Shown here: positions 55,160 to 64,000 of the stretch, piece after piece | How positions within the stretch are numbered: the stretch's first letter is position 1 | Layout of the letters: every line of letters begins with the position of its first letter | DNA from: Splendidivirga corallicola | GTDB lineage: Bacteria > Bacteroidota > Bacteroidia > Cytophagales > Cyclobacteriaceae | DNA length: 64,000 nt | Direction: 5' to 3' | Assembly (NCBI GenBank): GCA_030442035.1 | Contig: JAUJEA010000003.1 | Span: forward strand, 310,001 to 374,000 | The notes under the pieces: model-generated | Told to the model about the DNA's origin: nothing | Seen by the model: only the letters and a program-made list of their open reading frames with translations | Database searches by the model: none | Position numbers and translations under genes: made by a program

Positions 55160-58057
55160 TTACGCTATGAGCTTCTTTTTACTTTTGAAATAAATAATAG
55201 ACAAACCGGCCAGCAAAACAAGAGAGATAGCAACAATCCACCAATAATGATAATCCTCCACCTCAATAGCTGTATCATCTCCCAGAATGGCAAATGAGCC
55301 CCAGTAGAAAGGATGGCTGCTTAGGTTATCTGCCTCTGAAAGGTATTGGAGTTTGGCTTGTTGAAGTGCTTCTGATTTGGAATATCCTTCTTTTAGATTA
55401 TGGTAAAAGTACTTCATGATATCAGGAGTAGTGGCATCAGAGACTTCCCATTGGGTGGTTAAAAGGCTTTTGCAGCCGGCATACATGAAGGCCCTTCCCA
55501 AACTCATGATACCTTCCCCACTGACCAATTGTCCTTGAGCTGTGTTACAGGCACTTAATACTGCCAAATCTGCATTAAGGTTCATATTGTACAACTCGTA
55601 AGCATGCAAATAACCATCTTCAACCGCACTTGAATCTCTCGTAAAGAATAACCTGGAATTCATTGGGTGGCTTTCATTTACTTCTCCATGCAAGGCAAGG
55701 TGTAAGATCCTATAGCCATCCGCCAGGGATTTAAATTTCTCTTCAGCCGCTTGTGCACCATAATAATAGTCCCCGTCAAATATTTGTGAGATGGACCAGA
55801 TCTCAGCCCTACTTCCTGGGAGGTCTTCTGTATCGACATCCCTCAATGTATTGAGAGCAACATGATTTTCAAATTCATGGTTGTCCCCTTCCTGAAAAGA
55901 AAAGGCCAGCACTTCATGTTTCGGTTTTGAATAAGTTGCTCGTTCACTTTCAGACAATAACAGTTGTGCAGAATAAGCATAACTAATAGCATATTCTCTT
56001 AAAACATAAGGTGATTTTCTATGATCATCAGAATCCGATTGTCCGGTGAGTAATAAATCAAAGTTTAGTTTCCATAACGGACCATCAGGGAGCAATGTGA
56101 TTTTCTTGGACCTAATATGATCTGTCACCGGAGCTAGGATCAATTGATATAGTTGAAAGGCTTTTTCTTTATAAAGGGTATGATCTTTTCCCGTAATAGC
56201 TTGATTCAATTGATCAATTTGTTGATCGAAATCTGTCGGTTTTTTAAGCTTATGAAGTTTAAAATCCTCTCCGGAAATACTAAATACAAAAATGGAACTA
56301 TCTCCCACGAAGTATTCCAGCATGTGCTGATCATTGGATAGATATGTCTGAATTGCCTCAATAGACTTTCTATCATTTCTGTATTTCAAAGCATGGTATT
56401 GAGGGTAGTCCTTTTCGAATTGCTCTACTAATGCTTCATACGATCGTTTCAGATCAAAGACTTTGGATTCATATTCTGTAATTTTACTCGAATCTTGCTT
56501 TTCTTGGAAATCCCCAAGTTTGGATTCATAATAGGAGAGTTCAATTCTTAATGAGTCTTCTGTCTCCAACAGCTCTTCAGGAATGCCGCTAAAACGTTTG
56601 GCGCTAGACTCTGCGATAGCTCCATGCAGTAAGTTGACTCTATTACTTTCTGAAAAGTGAAATGCCAAACTTAAATATTTTGGATCCTCTGTTTTTTGAA
56701 ACAGGTCATAGCACTGTTCAATGGCTTTTTCATAAACTGGTGTTGCCTGTTCATTTAACCTCACTTTATCACCATGCGTTTTGATGTCTTGTCGCATTTG
56801 GACGATAAGTGTATCGGCTCTTTGATAATCTTCTAAAGCCCTATGTAGATATTTTGAATCATTTGATTGATAGTATTTATCTCTTAGAACTGAAGATCTG
56901 TAATCCAGGGTTCTAAGGAGTTCATGGCTATCAAAGTAGTTTTTTTGGGCAATGACTAGTTCTGAAATGAAATCATTTTGATTGTTGGTAATGCTTTGGT
57001 TTAAATAAAAGAGGGCTGAATCTAAGTCATTTCGTTTTTGATGAATCAAAGCTACCATGTTATAAATAGTGGAATGATATCTATTTTTCAGTCCAAAAAT
57101 TTGTCTAGACGTTGTTAAAGCTTCACCGTAAAATGATAGTGCTCTTTGATGTTCCTTTTTCCAAAAATAAACTTCTCCAATGTTCTCAAACACATCCTTT
57201 AGTGAATGCTTATCATTTGCATTTATCTCTAGAACCTGCCTTGCTTTTATAAAGTAATCTAAGGCAAGTCGATAATTATTTTTACGTAGATAAACAAGTC
57301 CAATACCATTATAAGTTTTTGCAAGATGTGGATGTGATTTGCTTCCTAATGTTTTAATAATTTTCAAAACTCTAAAAAAGTTGTTCAATGCATCATCCCA
57401 TAAAAACAAGTCACTATACACATTGGCCAAATTACCATAGTTGGTTAATATCGCTCTGTGTTCCGGTTTCAAATGGTCTGATCTAATTAAAAGAGATTGC
57501 TTAAAATAACTTAAGGCTTGGTTGTATTCTCCCATTGAACGATATACTGTTCCGATACCAGTCAACCCAAAACTAGGATAATAGGGAAATTGATCCTCAT
57601 ACAACTTATCAATCTTAAAGGCTCGTTGAAACATATCAAGGGCCTTACTATAATGTCCTATATCACTATAGATATTGCCTAATATCCTACATGCATCGGA
57701 CTCTGTTGAGCTATCTGGACCAAATTTGGAAATGCTTTCTGTTATAATCCTGTTGGCTAGATTTTTACTTTTTTCCAGTTCTCCTAAAAGATAATAGTCA
57801 AAGCCAATGTTTATGTAACAGTTTAATTTATTTTCTACAATGTCTAATTTTTCAAAGATTAGTGCTGCACTGTTGTAATAAAATAGAGAACTATCGTAGT
57901 TTCCAACTTTATTAGAATAATATTTTGCTTTCGCATAGTATTCCTCCGCCAACAAACTATCTCTCACATATTTTGTTGAGTCATTTTCCACAAAAGTCCG
58001 CCCCGAATGAGCAAAGAATAATATCAAAAAAATTAGCAATAAGCGTTTGAAAGACAT
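55160..58057 (-). CDS. Exported TPR-CHAT caspase-like protease B
   Basis: 965 residues with the same plan as CHAT A: hydrophobic signal (LLLIFLILFFAHSG), TPR units (about 35-385), linker, CHAT domain with His790 (HLALHG) and Cys837 (SACNTA), membrane helix and lysine tail. It follows aceA by 169 bp but is separated from it by a terminator and has its own promoter, so it is not part of the glyoxylate operon. It is closer to CHAT A than to the pair at 19-25 kb. Confidence 0.9.
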   Translation of the reverse strand: MSFKRLLLIFLILFFAHSGRTFVENDSTKYVRDSLLAEEYYAKAKYYSNKVGNYDSSLFYYNSAALIFEKLDIVENKLNCYINIGFDYYLLGELEKSKNLANRIITESISKFGPDSSTESDACRILGNIYSDIGHYSKALDMFQRAFKIDKLYEDQFPYYPSFGLTGIGTVYRSMGEYNQALSYFKQSLLIRSDHLKPEHRAILTNYGNLANVYSDLFLWDDALNNFFRVLKIIKTLGSKSHPHLAKTYNGIGLVYLRKNNYRLALDYFIKARQVLEINANDKHSLKDVFENIGEVYFWKKEHQRALSFYGEALTTSRQIFGLKNRYHSTIYNMVALIHQKRNDLDSALFYLNQSITNNQNDFISELVIAQKNYFDSHELLRTLDYRSSVLRDKYYQSNDSKYLHRALEDYQRADTLIVQMRQDIKTHGDKVRLNEQATPVYEKAIEQCYDLFQKTEDPKYLSLAFHFSESNRVNLLHGAIAESSAKRFSGIPEELLETEDSLRIELSYYESKLGDFQEKQDSSKITEYESKVFDLKRSYEALVEQFEKDYPQYHALKYRNDRKSIEAIQTYLSNDQHMLEYFVGDSSIFVFSISGEDFKLHKLKKPTDFDQQIDQLNQAITGKDHTLYKEKAFQLYQLILAPVTDHIRSKKITLLPDGPLWKLNFDLLLTGQSDSDDHRKSPYVLREYAISYAYSAQLLLSESERATYSKPKHEVLAFSFQEGDNHEFENHVALNTLRDVDTEDLPGSRAEIWSISQIFDGDYYYGAQAAEEKFKSLADGYRILHLALHGEVNESHPMNSRLFFTRDSSAVEDGYLHAYELYNMNLNADLAVLSACNTAQGQLVSGEGIMSLGRAFMYAGCKSLLTTQWEVSDATTPDIMKYFYHNLKEGYSKSEALQQAKLQYLSEADNLSSHPFYWGSFAILGDDTAIEVEDYHYWWIVAISLVLLAGLSIIYFKSKKKLIA

Positions 58058-58089
58058 CGGAAATCTATTGGTTGAAATACTTTAAAAAA

Positions 58090-58120
58090 GAAATGTAAAA
58101 AGTTTCGCCCTCTTTTCAAA
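58090..58120 (-). promoter_or_regulatory. Promoter of TPR-CHAT B
   Basis: TTTG-N19-TACATTTC on the minus strand, matching the element upstream of CHAT A. Confidence 0.65.
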
Positions 58121-58166
58121 GGACTTATGCATTGCATCACGATACCTTCGGGGAGACGTACGCTAT

Positions 58167-58204
58167 AAAAAAAAGAAAAGCAGTCATTTCAATGACTGCT
58201 TTTC
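58167..58204 (-). terminator. Terminator of the aceB-aceA operon
   Basis: GAAAAGCAGTCATT and AATGACTGCTTTTC are perfect 14-bp arms with a 2-nt centre; eight A on the plus strand give a U-run on the minus strand. It lies 22 bp after the aceA stop. Confidence 0.9.
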
Positions 58205-58226
58205 GCTCATACAACCAAGCTATCAA

Positions 58227-59534
58227 TCACTTTTTGGAAAAGCCATTGTAGTTACCGTTAAATTGTTCCTCTTCTGTGGAACCTTTTAAGGCCACTGTTG
58301 ATGCATCACCTTGGGTTACGGTATTTTGAATCGCGTCAAAATACCCGGTACCTACAAACGATTGATGTTTTACTGCCTTGAATCCCTCTGCCTGTAAAGC
58401 AAATTCCCTTTGCTGTAACTCAGAATAACCCGCCATTCCTCTGTCTCTATAAGCCGAGGCCAATTCAAACATGGAAGTGTTCAATGCGTGGAAACCAGCC
58501 AAGGTAATAAATTGGAATTTATAACCCATTTCAGCCAGTTTTTCCCTGAATACTTCCATTTCGGGTAGTGTCAATTTTGCCGCCCAGTTAAAAGATGGCG
58601 AACAGTTATATGCCAACATTTGATTTGGGTAAACAGATTTTACTGCATCTGCAAATTCCTTGGCATATACCAGGTCGGGATTGGAGGTCTCCATCCATAC
58701 CAGATCAGCATAAGGTGCATAAGCCAGACCTCTGGCAATCCCATGCTCAAGTCCATTTTTCACTTTATAAAATCCTTCGTGTGTTCTTACATCACTTTTA
58801 ATAAAAGCATGATCACGCTCATCAATATCACTGGTCAGCAGGGTCGCCGCATCGGCATCCGTACGCGCGATTAACACAGTAGGTACACCGCATACATCTG
58901 CTGCTAATCTGGCTGATATCAATTTTTGAACCGCTTCTTTTGTGGGTACCAATACTTTACCACCTAAGTGTCCGCACTTCTTCGCGGAAGACAGCTGGTC
59001 CTCAAAATGTACACCAGCTGCCCCCGCCTCGATCATGGCTTTCATCAACTCAAAAGCATTTAGGTTCCCACCAAATCCGGCTTCAGCATCGGCCACAATG
59101 GGTACCATCCAGTCGATATCACCATTCTCACTAATAGATTGGATCTGATCAGCTCTCATCAATGCTTTGTTAATACGATTAACAACCATAGGCACCGAAT
59201 TAGCAGGGTAGAGCGATTGATCCGGATACATTTCACCGGCCATATTAGCATCGGCAGCTACCTGCCATCCTGAGAGATAAATGGCATCCAAACCAGCCTG
59301 CACCTCCTGCACAGCCTGATTACCAGTCAAGGCTCCAAGTCCAGCCACAAAATCTTTCATATGCAACCCTTCCCACAATTTCCTGGCTCCTTCAAGCGCC
59401 AATGAATGCACTACCTTTACGTTTCCTTGCAGCTTCACTACCTCCTCTGCAGAATAGGGCCTTACGACATCTTTCCATCTTGGATTAGTTTCCCAGTCAG
59501 TTACGATCTTATTGATTCTTTTTTGCTTAGTCAT
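58227..59534 (-). CDS. aceA: Isocitrate lyase
   Basis: 435 residues, complete. The signature KKCGHLGGK with the active-site Cys is at about residue 190. Other conserved parts are [31 protein letters not shown] and YNCSPSFNW. It splits isocitrate into glyoxylate and succinate, the first step of the glyoxylate shunt needed for growth on acetate or fatty acids. It follows aceB by 149 bp, probably in one transcript, and is followed by a strong terminator. Its last 18 bp are duplicated at 54814-54831. Confidence 0.97.
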   Translation of the reverse strand: MTKQKRINKIVTDWETNPRWKDVVRPYSAEEVVKLQGNVKVVHSLALEGARKLWEGLHMKDFVAGLGALTGNQAVQEVQAGLDAIYLSGWQVAADANMAGEMYPDQSLYPANSVPMVVNRINKALMRADQIQSISENGDIDWMVPIVADAEAGFGGNLNAFELMKAMIEAGAAGVHFEDQLSSAKKCGHLGGKVLVPTKEAVQKLISARLAADVCGVPTVLIARTDADAATLLTSDIDERDHAFIKSDVRTHEGFYKVKNGLEHGIARGLAYAPYADLVWMETSNPDLVYAKEFADAVKSVYPNQMLAYNCSPSFNWAAKLTLPEMEVFREKLAEMGYKFQFITLAGFHALNTSMFELASAYRDRGMAGYSELQQREFALQAEGFKAVKHQSFVGTGYFDAIQNTVTQGDASTVALKGSTEEEQFNGNYNGFSKK

Positions 59535-59683
59535 AGTAATATCTTTTTGAGTTTATTCGATTCTTTTAGGTTTTTTTTAATCTCGCGCCCATTTGCAATG
59601 GGTGTGCAATCTATTAGGGCATTTAAAAATGCATGGGTAGATAGGAACGCATTATAAATGCGCTCCAGATTATTGAGTTCTAC

Positions 59684-61294
59684 CTAGTCAAGCACTTCAT
59701 AAGCACCAAGCGTCAGGAATTCTGCAAAGTCATTCTGCCTGATCAGTCGATCAAACAACGCGATGGCCATTTGTAACTTGCCTGTAGCCACTCTGTCGGC
59801 ACCCAACACTTCAGTGATCTTTTCCTTTTCTTCCATCAACAGGGTATCATACAATTCGAAAGTCAATGGCCGACCATCATCGAGTTTTACATCTTCGTGA
59901 TGTAACCATTGCCATACCTGAGCTCTGGATATTTCTGCTGTTGCTGCATCTTCCATCAGGTTATATAAGGCAGCCGCACCTACGCCTTGCAACCAGGATT
60001 CTATATATAAAAGGCCCACATTAATATTGAGTCTCAGGCCTTCCTCTGTTATGGCACCATCCTTAATCTTCATGTTCAGCAATCGCTGCGCACTAATATC
60101 AATGGTATTTTGCTTCACATACTTTTGGTGTGGCTTTTCTCCCAACACTTTATCAAATTCTTTCATGGCTACAGGGACTAATAAGGGATGGGCTACCCAG
60201 GTGCCATCATAACCCAGGGATGCTTCTACTTCCTTGTCTTTTCGGACCTTTTCAAAGGCTAACTTATTGATCTCTTTGTCTTTGGAAGGAATAAAGGCCG
60301 ACATACCACCGATAGCATGAGCACCTCTTTTGTGACAAACCTGAACCAACAATTGGGCGTAAGCCTGCATGAATGGAACACCCATGGTGACCAGGCTTCT
60401 ATCAGGTAAAAGAAAATCTTTATGATTTTTGAATTTCTTAATAAAGCTAAAAATGTAGTCCCATCTTCCGGCATTCAATCCATCAATGTGAGTACGAAGC
60501 TCATAAAGGATCTCCTCCATTTCGAAAGCAGCAAGTACCGTTTCGATTAATACAGTGACTTTTATAGAGCCGGAGGGCACATCCAGCATTTTTTGTGCAG
60601 CTTCGAAAACATCATTCCAAAGCCTTGCTTCCAAATGACTTTCCAGTTTGGGTAAATAAAAATAAGGCCCGGAACCTCTGGCTAAAAGTGCATGGGCATT
60701 GTGAAAGAAATACAAGCCAAAATCAAATAGGGATGCTGCTACAGGTTCTCCATCCACCAATACATGTTTTTCTACCAGATGCCATCCTCTTGGTCTTACC
60801 TTTAACACGGCAACATCTTCATTCAGGGAATAAGCCTTTCCATTGGCGGCCACAAAGTCAATATTCCGAAGATTGGCGTCACGCAGATTCAGCTGACCCG
60901 AAACACAATTTTCCCAGGTTGGCGCATTGGAATCTTCAAAATCAGCCATGAAAACTTTTGCGCCGGAATTCAACGCATTAATGATCATCTTACGGTCAAC
61001 CGGACCGGTTATTTCAGTCCTGCGATCCTGAAGATCTGCTGGTATCGAAGCTACCTGCCAGTTACCTTCTCTTATATGTTTTGTCTCAGGTAAAAAATTT
61101 GGCAGATCACCTTTGTCTATCCGTTCTTGCCTGGTCTTCCTCGCTTTGAGTAACTCAAGGCGTTTTTGGTTGAAGCGACGATGCAACTGAGCTATGAAGT
61201 GCAAAGCGTCAGGAGAAAGGATCTCCTCAAACGCTACTTTCATCGCCCCTTTTATCTCCACGTCCTTCAAAGTTTGAACTAAGTAATGCATCAT
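59684..61294 (-). CDS. aceB: Malate synthase A
   Basis: 536 residues, the usual length for the A isoform. Conserved segments include [64 protein letters not shown] and [13 protein letters not shown]. It joins glyoxylate and acetyl-CoA to malate, the second shunt step. First gene of aceB-aceA. ATG 61294 or the next codon is the start. The promoter and a palindromic operator lie in the 147-bp region shared with the divergent regulator. Confidence 0.97.
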   Translation of the reverse strand: MMHYLVQTLKDVEIKGAMKVAFEEILSPDALHFIAQLHRRFNQKRLELLKARKTRQERIDKGDLPNFLPETKHIREGNWQVASIPADLQDRRTEITGPVDRKMIINALNSGAKVFMADFEDSNAPTWENCVSGQLNLRDANLRNIDFVAANGKAYSLNEDVAVLKVRPRGWHLVEKHVLVDGEPVAASLFDFGLYFFHNAHALLARGSGPYFYLPKLESHLEARLWNDVFEAAQKMLDVPSGSIKVTVLIETVLAAFEMEEILYELRTHIDGLNAGRWDYIFSFIKKFKNHKDFLLPDRSLVTMGVPFMQAYAQLLVQVCHKRGAHAIGGMSAFIPSKDKEINKLAFEKVRKDKEVEASLGYDGTWVAHPLLVPVAMKEFDKVLGEKPHQKYVKQNTIDISAQRLLNMKIKDGAITEEGLRLNINVGLLYIESWLQGVGAAALYNLMEDAATAEISRAQVWQWLHHEDVKLDDGRPLTFELYDTLLMEEKEKITEVLGADRVATGKLQMAIALFDRLIRQNDFAEFLTLGAYEVLD

Positions 61295-61326
61295 GTTTTA
61301 CAAGTTTTTTTTTAGAGAAACAGTTT

Positions 61327-61370
61327 CAAAGATAACAAAGCGAATTATAAAAGTCAAGCGAATATTCGCT
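61327..61370 (-). promoter_or_regulatory. aceB promoter with overlapping palindromic operator
   Basis: On the minus strand TTG (61355-61357), 20 bp, TATCTTTG (61327-61334): a full Bacteroidota promoter. The perfect palindrome AGCGAATATTCGCT (61357-61370) abuts the -33 element, and a half site AAGCGAAT lies in the spacer (61338-61345). Placement suits a repressor, probably the divergent RamB-like regulator. Confidence 0.75.
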
Positions 61371-61416
61371 AAATATTAAAAATTCTCTTTTCGGCCTTTA
61401 TTCTCTAATAATTGGT

Positions 61417-61424
61417 TATGTTTG
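61417..61424 (+). promoter_or_regulatory. Candidate promoter of the RamB-like regulator
   Basis: TATGTTTG matches TAnnTTTG and ends 17 bp before the ATG, implying a very short leader. No exact TTG is seen 20 bp upstream. Confidence 0.45.
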
Positions 61425-61441
61425 TAAAAATGTGGTGAAAA

Positions 61442-62959
61442 ATGACTGATTCAAGCAAAAAACAGGAAACGATCCGGTTAATCTTTGGGCTTAAATTGAA
61501 GCAAACACGTGCAGAAAAAGGAATGACACAAGCAGCGTTGTCTAAACAAACCGGCATTTCGGTGTCCTATTTGAATGAAATTGAAAAGGGGAAAAAGTAT
61601 CCAAAGCCGGATAAAATATTCGCCCTGGCAGATGCCCTTGACCTGGATTATGACACCATGGTCTCTCTAAAGCTGGATAAGAAACTGGCTCCTATTGCTG
61701 AACTTATTAATTCAAACATACTACACGAATTGCCTCTGGATATGTTTGGCATCAGTATTAATAACCTATTCGAACTTCTTTCCAATGCCCCTGCTCAACT
61801 CAGTGCTTTTATCAGTACGATCATTGAGATTGGCCGCAACTACGATATGGGAGTGGAACATTTTTATTTCTCCGCATTACGTACCTATCAGGAAATGCAC
61901 GAAAATTATTTTCCGGAGCTGGAAGAACAAGCCAGCGAATTCCTGAAAGCCTTTAACCTGGAGAATCGACCTATGATCTACTGCGAGGATCTGGAGCAGG
62001 TTCTGAAAGAAAAATACAAATACCAAATAGATGAAGCGTTGTTACCTCAAAAGAAGGTTTTTAAGGACATAAGATCATTGGTCATTCCGGGATCAGTGCC
62101 GAGATTGTTACTAAATGATCATTTGTTGGAAAGTCAGCGTGCCTTTATATTAGGTAGGGAAATTGGTTATCAATTTATGAAACTGGAGGAAAGGACATAC
62201 TCTTCCATGTTGCATGATATAAAATCTTTCGACCAGGTCCTTAATCATTTTAAGGCCTCTTATTTCTCCAGCGCTATCCTTATTCGGCTTCATGAGTTTG
62301 TCAGAGATCTAAAAGAGACATTTATGGAATCTTTTTGGGATGAAAACATGCTCTTGAAATTAATGTTAAAATATAATAGTACGCCAGAAATGTTCCTTCA
62401 GCGGCTCACCAATGTGGCCCCAAAGTTTTTTGGCATGCATGAGCTTTTCTTTCTCCGCTTCAGTCATAAAGACAATACGGATCTTTATCATTTAACAAAA
62501 GAAATGCATTTGTCAGGTTTGCATAATCCACACGCCATTGCATCCAATGAACATTATTGCAGACGATGGATCTCGCTCTCTATCTTCAAGGAATTGGAAA
62601 GTTTGAAAAAAACCAAGGCCTATGATCGTCCTTTGGTTCGTACTCAGATCTCTGATTATGTTGATTCTGATAATCAATACCTGATCATTAGTATGGCCAG
62701 GGCAAAAGGTGAAGGTTCGGAGGTGAATAGCAGCATTTCCGTTGGCTTCAAACTTAACGAAAACCTCAAAAGAAAAGTGAAATTCTCACGAGACAAGGAC
62801 ATACCCAGAAAAATCGTCAGCGAAACCTGCGAGCGTTGCCCCATTGCAGATTGCAAGGAAAGAGTCGCAGAACCAATCGTTCTCCGTGAAAAAGCCAGTG
62901 CCGAGGCTTTAAAAGATGCTATCGATGAGCTGACTGGAGGACAAGATCTTATCAATTAA
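61442..62959 (+). CDS. RamB/ScfR-like XRE-family regulator of the glyoxylate shunt
   Basis: 505 residues. The N-terminal XRE helix-turn-helix (about 10-68: RAEKGMTQAALSKQTGISV, YLNEIEKGKKYP) is followed by a long IrrE/ImmA-like domain (about 170-320) and a C-terminal DUF2083-type region with a Cys cluster CERCPIADCKERVAEP. This is the RamB/PrpR/ScfR family that controls acetate and propionate metabolism, often binding acyl-CoA or related ligands. Divergence from aceB and the palindrome between them point to direct control of aceBA. Confidence 0.9.
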   Translation: MTDSSKKQETIRLIFGLKLKQTRAEKGMTQAALSKQTGISVSYLNEIEKGKKYPKPDKIFALADALDLDYDTMVSLKLDKKLAPIAELINSNILHELPLDMFGISINNLFELLSNAPAQLSAFISTIIEIGRNYDMGVEHFYFSALRTYQEMHENYFPELEEQASEFLKAFNLENRPMIYCEDLEQVLKEKYKYQIDEALLPQKKVFKDIRSLVIPGSVPRLLLNDHLLESQRAFILGREIGYQFMKLEERTYSSMLHDIKSFDQVLNHFKASYFSSAILIRLHEFVRDLKETFMESFWDENMLLKLMLKYNSTPEMFLQRLTNVAPKFFGMHELFFLRFSHKDNTDLYHLTKEMHLSGLHNPHAIASNEHYCRRWISLSIFKELESLKKTKAYDRPLVRTQISDYVDSDNQYLIISMARAKGEGSEVNSSISVGFKLNENLKRKVKFSRDKDIPRKIVSETCERCPIADCKERVAEPIVLREKASAEALKDAIDELTGGQDLIN

Positions 62960-63765
62960 AAAGATATTGGATATGGAGTTGTAATATTCTATTGACCTCA
63001 AGATGCACAAAGAGTTAGCATAGGCTCATTCACAGATGCCAGTGGGATCAAATATTTATAGAAAACGGCTAATAAAATAATACAGCAGTCCCGTTAGGGA
63101 TGGTATATTGTACCTACAGCACAAAATATTTGTTTGGAAATTTTCTACCAATATGTTGTCCTTACAGGACTAGGTGATCATAATTATCTCTTAAATTCTA
63201 CTTTGCTCCGGTTTTGAGTTAAGAAACCAAATTGATTGCATTCATAAATCCCATCCCGGAGGGTTGGCCAGTCAAAATAGTGAGGTGTGCGTTGGGCAGG
63301 TGCGGAGAAACTCTATTTTGTCCCGATTCATCGGGATTCGTTCTTTTTCATCGATTGGAAAAAGAACAACATAGCATCAGGAAGTCATAATCCAATAATA
63401 TCCACAGAAGGAGTATAATCAAAGCTTTTATGAAAATCCTTTAAAATGTAGATGGAGAGGTCACTATGAGAATTTTGGAATCTCCCAATCACTGCACCAA
63501 TGGTTATATGCAGGTATACAAACTGTGTATCCTTGGGAAGGGGATCCCGGATATTTTCTCCATTTCATTACGAAAATTCCGGGATTACGACCGGTGCTTG
63601 ACTTATTACAGTTTGTCAAAGTAGAATTGATCTTTTTCATCAATAAAAATTTCTATAGATCAACAAAAGAAAATAGGGACTCTCATCACCTGATGGCCCG
63701 AAGATCCCTAACATTTACTTTGTTTCACCAGAGACAGATCCCTGCAACAATTGTTATACTTGGTT
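62960..63765. other. 806-bp spacer with repeats
   Basis: Holds TCCCGTTAGGGATGGTATAT (about 63091) and CCAATATGTTGTCCTTACAG (about 63149), the type of short intergenic repeat common in Cytophagales, then the hairpin repeat at 63262-63370. One open frame at 63525-63797 is not convincing. Confidence 0.6.
63262..63370 (+). repeat. Hairpin-ended dispersed repeat, copy 2
   Basis: Related to 48262-48370. It contains two hairpins in a row: TCCCGA-ttca-TCGGGA (63321-63336) and GTTCTTTTTC / GAAAAAGAAC (63340-63349 and 63358-63367) with loop ATCGATTG. Confidence 0.65.
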
Positions 63766-64000
63766 TTAGTTCTTCCTTAAAAAGATATCATTACTAATCG
63801 TTTCCAAATGGATATTATTTCCTCCACCTGCTACAAGGCCTCTCAGATTATAACCTACCATGGGAGCTTCTTTCTTTCTATTTGTGAAATTGACTTCCAG
63901 GTCGGAATAGAGTTCCCCTGTCACGGTTTTCATAGAAAGGTCAGCTCCTCTTTGTTGATCCCAGCCCAGATCTACAAACCCACTGATCGTTTTGGCGTAT
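63766..64000 (-). CDS. DUF4097-like protein, C-terminal part (partial)
   Basis: The minus strand reads 77 residues to a TAA at 63766-63768, entering from the window edge. The visible text (ISGFVDLGWDQQRG, VTGELYSDLEVNF, GYNLRGLVAGGGNNIHLET) has the short beta-strand, Gly-Asp pattern of DUF4097 proteins, as in the ECF operon near 6.4 kb. The start is outside the window. It was found by direct translation of the end of the sequence. Confidence 0.7.
   Translation of the reverse strand, partial: YAKTISGFVDLGWDQQRGADLSMKTVTGELYSDLEVNFTNRKKEAPMVGYNLRGLVAGGGNNIHLETISNDIFLRKN

Larger units (their letters stand above)
55050..58246 (-). repeat. Tandem duplication unit, copy B
   Basis: Parallel to 51640-54834, see that entry. 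This copy is attached to the intact aceA gene, so it marks the probable original position. Confidence 0.85.

Noticed and set aside
63525..63797. Plus-strand open frame of 90 codons near the window end
   Set aside because: GTG start, unlikely composition, and it runs into the better supported minus-strand DUF4097-like partial gene.
1..64000. tRNA, rRNA and known riboswitches
   Set aside because: Reading the spacers I found no T-loop/acceptor pattern, rRNA-like sequence or recognisable riboswitch core. A tRNAscan and Rfam search would settle this.

Overview
The window is a low-GC bacterial chromosome segment, most likely from a marine or soil member of the Bacteroidota, order Cytophagales (Fulvivirga/Marivirga-like). 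This rests on gene content: TPR-GAF histidine kinase, DUF4097 and DUF3667 proteins, DUF2911, an 800-residue double-FtsX permease, PD40-OmpA protein, YpdA and a DUF5117-type metalloprotease. Several promoters also fit the Bacteroidota consensus (TTG near -33, TAnnTTTG near -7). I saw no rRNA, tRNA, CRISPR array, phage or insertion-sequence gene. Many dispersed intergenic repeats are present.

Layout. 1-3.4 kb: tail of one histidine kinase, then a TPR-GAF kinase. 3.8-8.7 kb: an acetyltransferase-like gene, then an ECF sigma / anti-sigma / DUF4097 / two beta-barrel operon ending in a strong terminator. 9-16.6 kb: PD40-OmpA protein, cell-wall amidase, YpdA, DUF2911, DUF3667 and secreted unknowns. 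17.2-25.5 kb: ECF sigma factor, membrane TPR protein (probable anti-sigma) and a cold-shock-like protein, facing two convergent exported TPR-CHAT proteases that share a 34-bp promoter; oxyR diverges from the second. 27-35.5 kb: FtsX-type permease, bilobed aspartic protease with PDZ domain, degenerate receiver protein, EamA transporter, large zinc metalloprotease. 35.7-40.1 kb: type III polyketide synthase locus with methyltransferase, FAD oxidoreductase and UbiA prenyltransferase, probably making a prenylated phenolic lipid or quinone. 40.2-46.4 kb: orphan ParA with a small partner, serine/threonine dehydratase, dipeptidase E, two paralogous small membrane proteins. 46.8-51.5 kb: FMN lactate oxidase-like enzyme and a two-component system split by a repeat block. 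51.7-58.1 kb: a tandemly duplicated second TPR-CHAT pair. 58.2-63 kb: glyoxylate shunt (aceB, aceA) with a divergent RamB-like regulator. The window ends in the 3' end of a DUF4097-like gene.

The most notable content is the family of four exported TPR-CHAT caspase-like proteases. One pair lies beside an ECF sigma / TPR anti-sigma / cold-shock-like operon. The other pair is a tandem duplication whose catalytic halves are almost identical while the TPR halves have diverged strongly. The duplicated unit carried along the last 18 bp and the terminator of aceA. Other points of interest are the type III PKS plus prenyltransferase locus, a clear operator-promoter at aceB, a possible sigma-54 promoter with two phased palindromes, and a GTGTCAGACAC palindromic repeat family.
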